Below are positions 48,560-60,362 of a DNA stretch of 64,000 nucleotides, piece after piece. Source of the DNA: Sipunculus nudus (lineage: Eukaryota > Annelida > Sipuncula > Golfingiida > Sipunculidae). Under the pieces are notes generated by a model. That model was given only the letters and a program-made list of their open reading frames with translations, ran no database searches and had not been told where the DNA came from. Each line of letters begins with the position of its first letter. The first letter of the stretch is position 1. The translations under genes and the position numbers were made by a program. Where the stretch lies: the NCBI GenBank assembly GCA_026874595.1, contig CM049320.1, positions 33,820,214-33,884,213 of the forward strand, in the 5' to 3' direction.

Positions 48560-49839
48560 ATCCCCCTGTTTAAACCGAAACTAGGAAACTGAAGAGGCTA
48601 TTAACCAGCATTTGGCAGTTCTGAAGCAACTATGGAGCACATATGAGTTCGATGATGAAATGGGACATGTTGAGAGACTGCCAGATGAGAAACATAGATG
48701 TCGGTCATTTGTAAAGCACGCTTTTATTTTCAAGAAAGAATAGATATCAGCTTGGCTATGAAATCTCCATCCCATACAAATGCAGAGTTGATCACGGACG
48801 TTGCTACAATTGCCAAAACAATGGCGCTGATGTCAATACGGATGCTCGACGACAACCTCTAAATCGACTCAACCATCAGTAACAATCAGCTGCAGTAGAT
48901 GCAGTGCTTCCGATTCAGATGAATTCAGATGACGTTTTCAATATAAGGCAGTGTAGGCCAGAAGAACGACGAGAAGTAACATTTACAGAATAGATGTCCA
49001 CAGGCTAATAAAGAACACAAGTCAGTCGCACCAAGGAGCATGACAGACAGTAAGGTTAGGCTTCGCAGATGTAAACGTGACCCAGAACACAGTACATGGT
49101 GATTTGGTTAGTCTCGATCAGATTCAAAGATTCGAACTACACCCGAGAAACTGCCACCATTGCTGTCTCAAAATTGAGGACAAAATGAATGAAACTAGAA
49201 AATGTACAGGAAATCCAATATCCTTCAGCAAATGATAGAAGTCACGATCAATAAACACATTAGATTTCAGGACAATAGATATAACCAAATTTGTGCAATT
49301 GATATGACTGCTGCCATTTAATGGTCACAAAAAAAGAAAACACATTATTAAAAGTTTAATTGATGCCACCAGCATGATGAATTTGTCCAATATCAATATG
49401 CAAGACTAGAATCATGGCAACCCATGCACAAACAGGCTCAATAGCTCAGATTATATACGCCTAGGTCGCAGTAATACATATTAAGGTGTCAAAGGAGGTT
49501 TTGAATATATCTCTCTGGATATTAAGTTCCTCGGTCCAAAGGCTAAGATTTGAGCCCTGTTAATGGACGGGCAGATAAAGAGTGATCGCTATAGCTCAGA
49601 TGCCTGGAGGTTTAGCAATCATAAAATTCACAGTAGATGGATTTGTAATCGCTGTTGCTTACACTGATGTATAATAATGTTAACACCGCGTTAGTGTTAG
49701 AGTCCTGGTTATAATTTCTAAATGGCTCAAACTGGACAGCAGCGCCTCTCAGGACAGGAAAATGTAACACATGCATCACTTAAGTTAGTGTTTGTTGACA
49801 CTGCAGCATGGAATGGCAGTGGGGCAGATGTGTTTAGAT
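48560..49839 (-). other. Inverted 1.28-kb segment within X3
   Basis: This reads as the reverse complement of 35,446-36,668 in X2. It opens with CCCCCTGTTTAAACCG and closes with GATGTGTTTAGAT. The forward text AGATATCTAAACACATCTGC also remains just before it at 48,410, so a short piece is present in both orientations. The X sequence expected between its end and 'gactttaacccc' is missing. Confidence 0.8.
48590..49320 (+). pseudogene. Unknown degenerate frame in X3 (inverted)
   Basis: Same sequence as 23337-24085 but on the + strand because of the inversion. HLAVLKQLWSTYEFDDEMGH and VERLPDEKHRC are readable from about 48,610. Family unknown. Confidence 0.35.
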
Positions 49840-49938
49840 GTGACTTTAACCCCATTGATGTTTTTTCTCTGACTGATCCATACCTCGAATCACTGTTTGC
49901 TCTGATTTTTTGTTCTAAAAGTGCCAACTTCTAACAGC

Positions 49939-50148
49939 CGTTGTGGTCTAGGGGTAAAGCACAGGACTACACGTAAGTTTTAATCTCAGCTGAGAAGCGT
50001 AGAGATTTTTTAAGTCCCTGCAAGGCTCTACGGGCCTGATGGGGAGGAGGTGCCCCACACCTGAGTTTCACTCGCGAACAGCTGCATCGCTGGCGGTGAA
50101 GGGGGGGGGGGGTGGTCTGACAATCTGTCTACAGATTCTGACCAATAA
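49939..50148 (+). mobile_element. tRNA-derived SINE-like element in X3
   Basis: Head TGGTCTAGGGG and body as in X1 and X2, with a G run at 50,101-50,112. Confidence 0.6.
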
Positions 50149-50216
50149 TAGGGAAACTTACCCTATAACCCAATTACCCTACAAAGATAGCGTCTTAGCG
50201 TCTTTATCAGATAGTT

Positions 50217-50575
50217 AATTGATTACCTCCGCCATTGGAGGTGGGAGGGCATTACGTAATTCGCCGTGTGTATATGCGTGTATGTGTGTCCCAGGCATAT
50301 CATCGAATGTTTTGAATGAATTTCAGTGAAACTTAGTTGATGGGCCATGGGGTTGACCATGGGAAAAAAGAAAAACATTTAATTTTGGGACCAATCGCGG
50401 GTATAACTATGCAGAATATTTCCCCCGCTTTCTCGTGTGTTTTTTCCAAAAATCCTTGATTCTTCCTTGCATTATGCCCTATTTTTACATTCAGTTCCAA
50501 TTATACCTTGGAGATGTTCTCCGCACAAGGAAGGAAATGTACCTTATACGCACATTGCTTACCGCGAGGAAGATG
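50217..50575 (+). repeat. Dispersed repeat CCTCCGCC...GGGACCGATCGCGG, copy 5
   Basis: Follows the X3 SINE as copy 2 follows X1. It reads 'gggaccaatcgcgg' at the diagnostic site. Confidence 0.7.
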
Positions 50576-51389
50576 CTAAATGAATCAAGCTATCGAGCTG
50601 CGATTTTGGTTCACCTAAATGATGCGCAATAGCCCACTGATGTAGAATTTATGTAGAAAGGTAAACGTATAACAGGTATAACAGCAAAATGCTTCTGAGT
50701 AAAAATTTTAAATGACTCAATTATGAAAATGAGGTGACTGCTGGGCTATGTAATAAAGATAGAAAAAATATGTAGCGCAATCTGTAACTTAAGCAACCAG
50801 TCATATAAAACCATACGATATTCATGGATAGTCTTCTGTGCATAGCTAGATAATGGTGTATTCCTTTCTGTGTAACTGAAAAAAATATACTCCTCATTTT
50901 GCATATCTGTGGAGCTCTCAGCATAAAAAGTATTGAATAATATTTTTTCTGAAAATGACCAATCAAACGGTTATGATCTTTTTGACAGGTTATCCATTTT
51001 AATTCCATACCAATGACTTAATGATACCAATAACAATCTTATAATTGTAACATTACATTCAATATCAAAGGTTTCATACTAAATGTCCCAGACACAACTG
51101 CTGTAAATATAAAAAGGTTAAGGCATATTTCTTAGCCATAACCATGTCTTCCATCCCGATCTTGATATCAGCTGGTGGTATTTTCAATTGCAATGTTTTT
51201 TTTGTTGTCCTTAACTTTTTTAGGCCAACGATCCTTTGTTACTCTTTTGAATCGACAGAGCCATATCACTGCTACATAACAAGAAGAAAAACAAGTTCGT
51301 GTGGTTATTTAAACAGCTAATCACGCATAAATGTTTTAATCCAGTTTGTATTTCCTGTTATTCTCAATTCTTTTAATATTTAAAGGAAT

Positions 51390-52075
51390 TTGATCAAATA
51401 TGATGCCACATGTGATGCCACACTATAAGTCACTATGAGTCTGACTATAAGTTATCTGATCTGTAGTCATGGCCCTTTGTCCGTCCTCCGTCCGTCTGGA
51501 CGGCGGTCCGTTGGACTGGTATGTTTTGAAACCGTTGGACCTACAAATCCAAAATTCTACATTTAGTTAGATATCCGTATGTTCTCCTAACGAACCTGAA
51601 AATGGCCCACTGCGACTTCTTTCCTTTGAGATAGTAAGGAAAAATTTCCATTTTCCAGTAAAATCCTTTTGTTACACTTCATAACTGTGCAATATTGAAA
51701 CCACTGGTGTTAATGAATTCATATTTGGATTTAATCATTCTTGAATATATTTCCTCTGTACATGCCGGAAATTAGGTCAATATTGCGTTAATTGTTGACG
51801 TTATGGTCTCAGACATATTCATTCAATCACATAATAATTATTGAAGCTATAGACATTTCCCTAATAACTTAATTTAATCAAGGAATCGGAAATCAGATCA
51901 GAATGTTTTATTTCTTCAAGTTATTAGCATAATTGTAAAATAATTACCGTGAATTTTGCCAACCTTTGACCATGGCATATTCTGTTTAGCTAAGCTGACT
52001 GAAAGTCATCTGAGCTAAAGCGATTTTTCTTTGTCCGTCGTCCGTCAAATAACAGGGCACAAATTGTAGACGCTG
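51390..52075 (+). repeat. GTCCGTCC-family repeat without the LINE
   Basis: Matches the head of the L blocks from 'atgatgccacatgtgatgcc' through 'gtcatctgagctaaagcgat...tttgtccgtcgtcc' at about 52,000. Where L blocks pass into LINE text just after this core, this copy goes on into 'aaataacagggcacaaattgta'. It may show the state before the LINE arrived. Confidence 0.6.
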
Positions 52076-52141
52076 CGCCTAAAAACTTCCAACTGGTAAC
52101 CCACAGATTTCCATAAAATGTCTCCTTGTAAACCTCGCATT

Positions 52142-52156
52142 AGGTCACTGTGACCT
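52142..52156. other. Perfect AGGTCA-ctg-TGACCT palindrome
   Basis: An inverted repeat of AGGTCA with a 3-bp gap, the same form as a consensus oestrogen response element. It is the first of a series in this array. Binding is not shown. Confidence 0.6.
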
Positions 52157-53391
52157 ACAAGCTCTCAGCTATGGGCTCGTAAATACCTCAGATATAAATA
52201 AAAATTTAATACAAACGCTCCAATATCTACAAATCTAATGTACAATAATTGCCATAATTCTTTCCATACATACTGATCAAATACTTAGTAGTGCTTCATC
52301 CATTCCTGAAGACTGGAGGCGCCACCTATATTTTTTCTTATTTTTACGCATTTTTCTCTATTTTTAGACCTCCAAATGAAGCCGTCTGATCGTTAATAGG
52401 ACACATACCGTGATATCGAGACTTTGTAACTTCTAACTGTACATTTTTAAAGATCCTGGGCAAATCTTTTCGTAAACCAGAAATTAGGTCATGGTTACCT
52501 ATATTTTACGAACTACAGACCAAAAAGATACTTTTGAGCACACTGCGAGTCTGAGGATGCACAAAGTGTAACTGCTGGACCCAGGAGTTTCTTTCAGAAA
52601 CCCACAGAGGTCAACAAAAGCTTTCTAGATAACCTCAATTTAGGTCACTGTGACTTATATGCTGCAAGATTTGAGCACATTGAAAGGCAGATTGGCTCCA
52701 ATCGGAATAAGAAAAAGCTAGGTGCGGCACACGTGTTTTATCCACCACCAAGACCACAAAATGTTATCCGTTATGCCTCCAATCTTCTTCCTTGGAGTTT
52801 CTTGGCAATTTCTGCGAGTAAATGGCCAAAAACATGTCTTTGAGCACCCTGACAGAAAAGGCACAACTTATATCCGTAAGCCCTAGAAACTTCTAGTTGT
52901 ACATCCAGGGAGGTCCTAGGCAAATATCCTAAAAAAAAGCTAAAATATGTGGTGATCTATATTTTGCAGGCCATTTGTCGATAACAGAGAGTCAGACGGG
53001 CACAACTTGATTAATTTGATCTACAATCGTCTGATGTGATATTCATGGAAGGCCTCAGTAAATGTCCTTGAAAATTAGAAATCAGGTCACTGTGAATTAT
53101 ATTACGGGATCTATAGGGGGAAAACATCATTTGAGCCGCCTGGAAATCAGCTATGCATAAAATGTATCCGTTAGCCCGAGAATCGTCAAATGTAATATCC
53201 AGGAATGTCAAATTTTCTGGGAAACCTAAAATTAGGTCATGATGACATATACTCACCGATTGACCGGCCAGAAGCATGATTTTAAAGCACGAGACAGCCA
53301 GACAGGACTCTAATTGTATCTGTAGGCCTAGAAACTTATAACACAACATCCAGGTAGATTCTTGCCAGTTATCTTTTTTATGCCTGAATAT

Positions 53392-53425
53392 AGGTCATGA
53401 TGACCTGTATAGGTCATGTTGACCT
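53392..53425. other. Two adjacent perfect AGGTCA-n3-TGACCT palindromes
   Basis: AGGTCAtgaTGACCT at 53392-53406 and AGGTCAtgtTGACCT at 53411-53425, with a 4-bp gap (gtat). A local tandem copy of the core of the repeat unit. Confidence 0.6.
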
Positions 53426-53569
53426 ATATTCTGCAAGCCACTTGCGAAGAAATATGCTTATGAGCACCTAGAAAGTCGGGCATGGCACCTAACATTTCTT
53501 TTGGACCTAGAACCTTTTAATATGACATTCAGGGAGGTCATTGGGAATTCTCCTTTGAATCATGAAATT

Positions 53570-53584
53570 AGGTCATTGTGACCT
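53570..53584. other. Perfect AGGTCA-ttg-TGACCT palindrome
   Basis: Last perfect palindrome of the array. The next unit, at about 53,691, is decayed to AAGTCActgTGACCC. Confidence 0.6.
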
Positions 53585-53830
53585 ATATTCGCTGAGATAT
53601 GATCTGAAAACCTAATTTAACCGTTGACTCTAGAAATATCTTTCTTTATATAAAGGGAGGTTATTGTAATGTCTCTTTAGACATCCAAAAAAGTCACTGT
53701 GACCCTTATTCTGTAAAATGTTTGAAACAACATGTTTTGAGTACCCTTTAAGTCCGATTGACGCAAATCATAGCAGTTTGACGTAGAAACTTCTAACTTA
53801 GCATCTTGGGTGTTCCTAGTAAAATCTTCT

Positions 53831-54659
53831 TGCTGTTACCTATTTCTTTAAGGACTATGGGTTTTTAGCAGATCCTTACATGAATAAATAATACATGCAT
53901 CACCTGTATACATTTCATATTCATCTACGCATCATGATCAATGGGTCACTTGTTCTATAAGTACTATTGAATTTATTTTCACAGTATGTATTAATACGGA
54001 TTAATTTTTTAAATCTGAAATATGAAAATAACAGCTCAAACATTAGGCGGCTAGAAATTTCATTTTTATAGGAGGCCCTATTGTATTCAACCCGGGGCAA
54101 GGCCAATTCTGGCAACTTCATCCCTGCCTGAGTAGCCTTATTAGGAATGCAACACTGGTTCAGCACCTCTGCTGTCACAGGCGTACAGTAATTCTCATAT
54201 CATCCCCCCTCCCCCACACACACCGCAATATTCACCCATTGTAAATGCAATACATTTTATTGGTTGAACTGGGTTTTTAAATTGTAAAGCTGTTTCTATT
54301 CCAATGTGTAAATCGTGATTTGAGATAGTTATTCAAGAAATAATCCAGAGGTAGTGTAGCATGATTAAAGGAATTTATTTGCTTTCAATTATATACAGCC
54401 TTTTAAGTTAAGATTCATATTTATATTCTTCAGTTGGATTTTTGCAAGAACCTAAGTTTAACAATACATCTATAAACTGTAAATATTTATATGAATTGAT
54501 GATGCATATCACATCATAAAGTATTAAGGTGACATTAAACTAAATCATGAACAAGCACATTCACTCAACTTACTTATATCACATGACTTGTACACATAAT
54601 GCAGTAATTCATTATAAATTATTAATATTATATAAGGCAAACAACATCAGATTCAATAT
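53831..54659. other. AT-rich stretch, no gene seen
   Basis: One minus-strand frame of 85 codons at 53921-54178 has no recognisable motif. C-rich run CCCCCCTCCCCC near 54,205. Confidence 0.4.
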
Positions 54660-55969
54660 TTTCTTTGAACTTAAATAATGGAAAATGTGTACTCCTCATT
54701 GTGCAAGTCTATCGAGTTCTAGGCATTAAAAATATTGAATGATATGATATCTTAGGTGATCAATGAAACATTTATTATCTGACTGTTAGTTTTCACACGA
54801 AATATTTAGGTACGGATTTCATCGCCACATGTTGCAGACATAATACTGACGTGATTATAGCCTGCAGGTGTGTCACCACTTATGCTGAACTACTATTCCA
54901 ATAAAAAAGTTTCTTTGCCTTTAAAAATACCAGTATATTAGAACGCTTTAGCCATTCAATTATACACCAAAATAAATATTATATTGGGATTGATTATTTT
55001 CAAATATTTTGTTACCTGATTTGAATTTTGCTGATCGTCAAACTGCTTGATTACAGGTGTATAAATATATGTCGCAAACTCTGTTACTTTGTATTTCATA
55101 AACCGCTCCAGGAATTATTTCCAAATGTGGTAGACACATTACTCATGTGTCTGAAATCTTTTACTGAATGCCATATCAATTAATTTTCAATTACATTTAT
55201 ACTCTAGTTTCCATATCATGGGGACCTTTACCTAAGAACAAGGGAGATTAGGCAAATAGAACTGAATTGTTTATGTTTAAATGGCTTCATGCAAATATAA
55301 ATCTTACCAATAAAAAACTTTATAATTGTTAATTTGCGTTAATAAACATAACGTAAACTTTGGTGCGAAATATCCAGAAACAGCATGTTAATATAAAGTT
55401 TTACAGTCGTATTTATAGAAAATAACAATGACTGCCATCAAAATTTGATAACAGCTAAATAGCATTTTCAAATGCAATATTTGTTCTGTCATGTTAACCA
55501 GTTCCATGGAAAATATTTGGGTGAATGGCCTTTTTATTTCTCTTTCAAATTGACTCAGCCCCATCACACACACATAAAGAAAGGTACTATGGATAACTAA
55601 ACAGCTAATAATGCATTGTTTGAAAAGTCTGTATTCTTTGTTTTATCTTAATTGAAATGCTATTTTCAAGATTTGGGGGAATCAGGGCAAATCTGGTTAA
55701 ACACGCTTCTAGTTGAACACACATCGGTGTACATTTCAAACCTCTGGAACATTGCGCTCCATGTACTGTACTCAGATTCGACAATATCAGATTTTAGAAT
55801 AAGCTGTATATTAAACACCTAATTCTACATAACTGAATTAATTCTAACTAAATAACTAAGTTGGCACTCACATTCTAATACTGTCAATCAAGCCTACCAA
55901 GGATCTTCGTTTAACTTTGAAATTTTTCTTCTTTCCTTTGGAAAATTTCTTTTGGAAAATGCAAATATG

Positions 55970-56355
55970 ATCCATGGATCACTGCTAAATGAAACCTTTT
56001 TTGGGCGCACAAATCGAGCAATTACAGTTCTAAGTTGATACTCTCCTGTCACCTGTGGTAGTTTGGTAAAAAAAAGGTCTCCCTTCTTTGTATAACTACA
56101 TCAGTGATGACTAAAAACATTTTGTCCATGCATTGGGCCGTTTCAGGTAACTCCTATTGATGTAACGGTAGAGGTTGTCATCTTTTGCATCTGTTGAAAC
56201 ACATACCTTTTGATCGTATTATCATCTTCACGGTCTATTTTAGGCCACCAAATATAACTGCTGGCCAGCTTTTTCATTTTGGAAATCCCTATGTGATTTA
56301 TCCTTATGTATTGGTCTTTCTTGGGAGTTATTTTACGTATCCTCATAAAAAACAT
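55970..56355 (-). pseudogene. Diverged Ty3/gypsy-type integrase remnant
   Basis: The minus-strand frame at 56143-56355 reads HIGISKMKKLASSYIWWPK, the H2C2 zinc-binding part before the integrase core, in better condition than in X1-X3 (the His and IWWP are kept). The core below 56,143 is decayed. It shows what the scrambled X copies once contained. Confidence 0.7.
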
Positions 56356-56459
56356 CGTTGTATCATGAGTTCACCGTTATTTAGGAAATTTGGCTTCATC
56401 GTTAGATCATTTAAAAATCCAACCATTTTATACTCATCGAAACACATTTGAAAACTAAG

Positions 56460-56700
56460 AGTCCCAACGCGTTTCTATTTGTAGCTGACTGCTTGTTACA
56501 GACGATATGTTCTCTGTCTTAAGTGAAGCACAAAACATTGTAAATTATTGTCGACTCCTCAGTTTTACACAGCATTATTGTCAAGGAGTCCACAAAAGCA
56601 TGTTCTGCAAATCTTTTGAAACACCCTGTCGGAATAATAGGCTGAGGCATCTTGGCACCTTGACTGACGATTGTTGTCGAAGTTTGTGATCACGATGCAG
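56460..56700 (-). pseudogene. Diverged remnant at the B-box position
   Basis: The DNA aligns by eye with 47,830-48,080 (gtttctgtttgtag, gtcaagga, ttcgaagtttgtgatca), but the Cys/His pattern is mostly lost. Listed because the pairing of B-box-like and integrase pieces is thus older than the X1-X3 duplications. Confidence 0.35.
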
Positions 56701-57040
56701 TTAAAATGTGCGAGCATTTTAATGGAAATAGAACGTCTTTATAACTTTGAATAAGAGAGCCTTCTTGTCAATCTGACTACAAATACCTTCTCTCGTCGCT
56801 AAGGATCTTAAAGACCCCATCCATCGCATCAGATGAAAAAATAACAATCAAAGATCCCAACAAACTATGGATTGTGATGAACTGACACGGCACTCAAAAC
56901 TAAACGTTACACTCTTTTATTTAAACTTCACATTCCTATCCCATAGCTTCTTACGTTAAACAAACACCGTACTGACACAAAGTTGAAACTTCGCGAAATC
57001 TGCGCTGTGAAACTCTAAATAATAACACAAATGTTTCATG

Positions 57041-57550
57041 TCAAAATATTAGTTTGATATCGCAGAGCTCTTTGCAACTTGATGAAAACACCCAGACAAA
57101 ATTTTGCACAGCATCAAAAAGTTGGGTGCGGACACATGTTTTTAGCCACCATCCATAATAATAATTTCCTATACTGTTACTCTGTCGACCCTGTTTCCAT
57201 CTGCTCTGTTGCTGCCATTGCCAAACTGAGTGTAATTTACAATTTTCATCTTTGTTCTCAATTAAAGGGACCTGTAAAATCTTTTGTAAAATCTGTAAAA
57301 ATACTTTTGGCACTTAGTGCCGACTGGATTATCATTAGCCTAAGTGGGGTTACATTGACAACAGCTCTTGCGGACTGTCATTAATAACTCTGCGGTGACA
57401 CCCTGTTGGGCATCCCTTGCCCCGAACAGATGAACAACCCCTGGACAACCTTGTGATCTGTGTTACTTGTGTGAACACGCTGCACCAACAGCAGTGCCAG
57501 GGACAGTATCGATGTCACACAGCTGAACAGCTGAGCATTTTTATAGGTCC
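57041..57550. other. Stretch before the helicase remnant, partly alpha-like
   Basis: 'agttgggtgcggacacatgttttta' near 57,120 resembles text just upstream of alpha exons (6,980 and 26,300) and at 52,715, but no ankyrin exon follows. A 101-codon + frame at 57079-57384 has no known motif. Confidence 0.4.
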
Positions 57551-59170
57551 GTGCACAAAATGATTGCAATATCTGCAGCTGTATTGAGATATGGATATAA
57601 GGAATTAAGGAAGCATCAGTTTGTCACTTTGCAGTATGTAGCTCAAAGAGAAAACTATATTCTCAGTGCATCTACTGGAACTGGAAAATCCCTTGTATAT
57701 GAGACGATTCCAAGAAAGAGCATTCGGTACAGCCAGGATATTGTATGGTTATTGTTGTATTACCCCTGGTAGCTTTGAAAAGGAGCAAGACAGAGATTTG
57801 TGTCAGATAGCAATACCAGCTGCCTACCTGTCGGACCTTGCGGTTGACAAAGGGATTAAAACTGATTTTATTGATATTGAACAATCATATTCAGCCAAGG
57901 CTATAAAAGATGGGAAGGTGATTTTTTATTTGGCAGCCCAGAGGCACTTTTGGCAGATACAATCAAGAAGATGTTAAAGGATATCAGCTCTATGGTGTGA
58001 GGAAGCTGTAGTTGATGAGACACTGTATGGGCAAATTATGGGGTTTTTTACCTAATGGAAATCCTATATTAAATATTAAGTTTAAAAAAAAATATTCTTT
58101 GAAACTCAAAAAAAGAAGTAGAATAGATTAATTGTTGGTGATTGTCATAGTAACCTTCTTCTATCATGGTCAATTTTAAAAGTTCTGTCGAGAAAATCTC
58201 TTTATTTCAATTAAATTTAAAATATTAGGTCAAAAATTGTATTATTTTATTTTTGATCTGCATCATTTGTAGCATATTTTACTTAATACTTTTACAGCGG
58301 GTACACAGGTGGAGAAAGAGCTAGACCATATTGTCCTCACGACTGATGGAGACTGATCGTTAAGAATTCGGTGTGTTGCAATGACAGCTACAGCAAATCC
58401 AGCAACAGATTATCAGTGAATTGACAAAACTGATACAAATAAATCTAACAAGAAAAATTTCAGATATGACTTAAAAAAATAGGAACTTGTAAACATTCTA
58501 AAACAAATCTGCCGTGGTTGGTAAACTGTATTTAAAAGATTGACAAGAAACACCACGCATTCACATTTTTTTTTTTATAAAAAAAAAGACATCTAAGTTT
58601 TATCTACAAATATCTAGACACAGAGTTGAAAGATGATGGTACAACAGTTTTATCCCAGGTGGACAGAATAATCACAGAAATCATCTATATGAGATGTATC
58701 ACGTGACAGTCCATGATGAGGTCAAGTACAACATAGAGAGAGTCATCTACGTGTAATTCTTTGTCCAGCATCATTCGGTATGGGACTGAAAATACGTGAT
58801 GTCAATGTATTATACATTATGGCGTACCTTCAGATGCTGATGAAAATATTCAACAGACTGGTAGAGCTTTCGTGCAAAAGAACAGTCTAGGAAATATAAA
58901 AAGTGCTTTATTGAGGAAAAACAGTAAAGCTGATATGAAAAAAAGCTGTATATATACAGGCACTTGCAGAAGAGCCATCTTATACTAAAAGTATATAACA
59001 AACATTTGCCTCAGTTTCTTCTGATCATCTGTTTTGTAAATAACTGTGTTCTTTACTGCACCAAAAAGTCTAAGGACACATGTTGTTATACCAGTGAAAT
59101 ATTAAATTTGATCAAAGCCAGTCTGTATGGTGAAAGTGAATCATCCAGTGAAGATCACACTGCCAATTAG
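57551..59170 (+). pseudogene. RecQ-type DNA helicase, decayed
   Basis: Superfamily 2 helicase motifs appear in order in shifting frames: the N-terminal part YGYKELRKHQ, motif I SASTGTGKSLVYE (57,668-57,706), then DLCQIAIPAAYLSDLAVDKG, FGSPEALLAD (about 57,930), motif II as EEAVVDE (about 58,000, His of the DEAH box lost), motif III TATANPAT (58,384), FGMGLKIRDVNV (58,774) and motif VI QQTGRA (58,851). A Cys-containing tail (CVLYCTKKSK, ending SSSEDHTAN) fits a RecQ C-terminal remnant. At least five frameshifts and several stops break it; no introns are evident, so it may be a retrocopy or a transposon cargo gene. It cannot encode a working enzyme. Confidence 0.82.
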
Positions 59171-59289
59171 CGTAGAAACTTTTCAGATGATTAATTCAAA
59201 ACGTTACGGAAAAAGTAATCCATGTGCAATAGTCATCACCTGTTCAATTGGGTCTATGTTCATTTTGAAAACAAATGATTGAATGATTA

Positions 59290-59880
59290 TAATCAAATGT
59301 AATATATATATACACGCAGACAGTCAGAAAGGGCATAAATTGTATTTGTTAGATCGAGGAACATCTTACTATACATTTAGGGAGGACCTTGGTCAGTCTC
59401 CTTTTAATCCTGAAATTAGGTCACTGTGACCTATATCCTGCCAACTGTGAGCAGTAAACCTAATTTTAAGCACCAAAAGTTAGACAGGTCACAAATCTTA
59501 AATGTTGGATCTAAAATATCTTTCTTTATTTGAATGGACGTCACTGTAATGTCAACTTTGACATACAAAATAAGGTCACTGTGACCTATGTTATGTGAGC
59601 CATGTGTTATAACACGATTTGAGTACCCTATACGTCAGAAATTTAAGACACAGGTCATAGCAGTTTGACCTAGAAACTTTTAACTTAGGATCCTGGGATT
59701 TCTGTTTTATCTTCTTGTAAACCTTAAATAAAGTCTCTGTTACTTATTTTCTCGGGACTTTCGTAAAAAAACATGATTGTGTGACTCTGGGGGTCATTCT
59801 ATCCATTGTTCAAGGTTCCTCAACAAACATTTTCACCAGATCTTAACATCAATAAGTAATACATGCATCACCTGTATGTC
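59290..59880 (+). repeat. Repeat units with AGGTCAnnnTGACCT palindromes, second site
   Basis: Same family as 52,076-53,830, with 'cagacagtcagaaagggcataaatt', 'catttagggaggacc' and the palindromes at 59418-59432 and 59573-59587. Two to three units. Confidence 0.65.
59418..59432. other. Perfect AGGTCA-ctg-TGACCT palindrome
   Basis: Identical in sequence to that at 52,142, about 7.3 kb away and past the helicase remnant. A second identical copy is at 59573-59587. Confidence 0.6.
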
Positions 59881-60362
59881 AATTCAGCTGAGCGTCACGA
59901 CCCATGCGTTCTTTGTTAGATAATATATATTTATTAAAATTTCATTCAAGCATCACGGATCTAAAATGTATATTTAAATATATGTCAACAAAACAATTAT
60001 ACAAATTGTTCATAAATTCTTGTTTCATACATTATTTTCTTGTAAAGGCTTTTGAAATATACTTTAAAAATGCTTTCTGCCATACACATTGAGTGAGCTA
60101 CTGGTCCATTCTTATATGTAATCATGGGTTAATGTACGGGTGATATCAGGAGTTATTCATTCAAATCCATTGTGATTCTTCCTGTTCAATGCCCTGAACA
60201 GTTTGCATTTGTAAAACAACATTAGCAACTGTATGGGATCATCTTTACAACTGTATTTACTATGCTATCTCCCTGTCCCTCTTATTTCACCATTATCTAA
60301 GGCACTGGGAATCACACTTTTCAGTGGTCTGTAAGTGTAGTCTCCCATGTAGGTTTCGACTT
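59881..60362. other. AT-rich stretch, no gene seen
   Basis: A 62-codon + frame at 59904-60092 rich in Phe, Tyr and Lys has no motif. Confidence 0.4.

Larger units (their letters stand above)
45279..50148 (+). repeat. Duplicated block X3 (about 4.9 kb) with an internal rearrangement
   Basis: Joined to L4 in the same way as X2 to L3. Nearly identical to X2 up to about 46,885, then more like X1 in details (for example the B-box and gamma exon). The stretch 48,410-49,839 is rearranged, with a 1.28-kb inversion. Confidence 0.8.
52076..53830 (+). repeat. Array of diverged repeat units with AGGTCAnnnTGACCT palindromes
   Basis: Irregular units of about 100-170 bp, each with 'gggcacaa', 'ctagaaacttctaa', 'catccagggaggtc' and 'aaattaggtcactgtgacctatattctgc'. 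Open frames such as 53011-53349 on the minus strand follow the repeat and differ between units. Similar units recur at 59,290-59,880 and 61,800. Confidence 0.65.
54660..57040 (+). repeat. Old, diverged copy of P and X block material
   Basis: 54,680-54,780 and 55,150-55,680 match P5 (50,870-51,380) weakly but in order. 55,970-56,820 matches the integrase, B-box and following part of X (47,330-48,240). No beta exon is readable between them. The divergence is far larger than among X1-X3, so this duplication is older. Confidence 0.6.

Noticed and set aside
48800-48860. GADVN-like text resembling an ankyrin hairpin
   Set aside because: It stands in an inverted segment whose other copies are on the opposite strand to the ankyrin exons. 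There is no TPLH helix, acceptor or donor.
57041-57200. A further alpha ankyrin exon near 57.1 kb
   Set aside because: Text similar to the alpha upstream region is present, but no TPLHLA-type frame, acceptor or donor follows.
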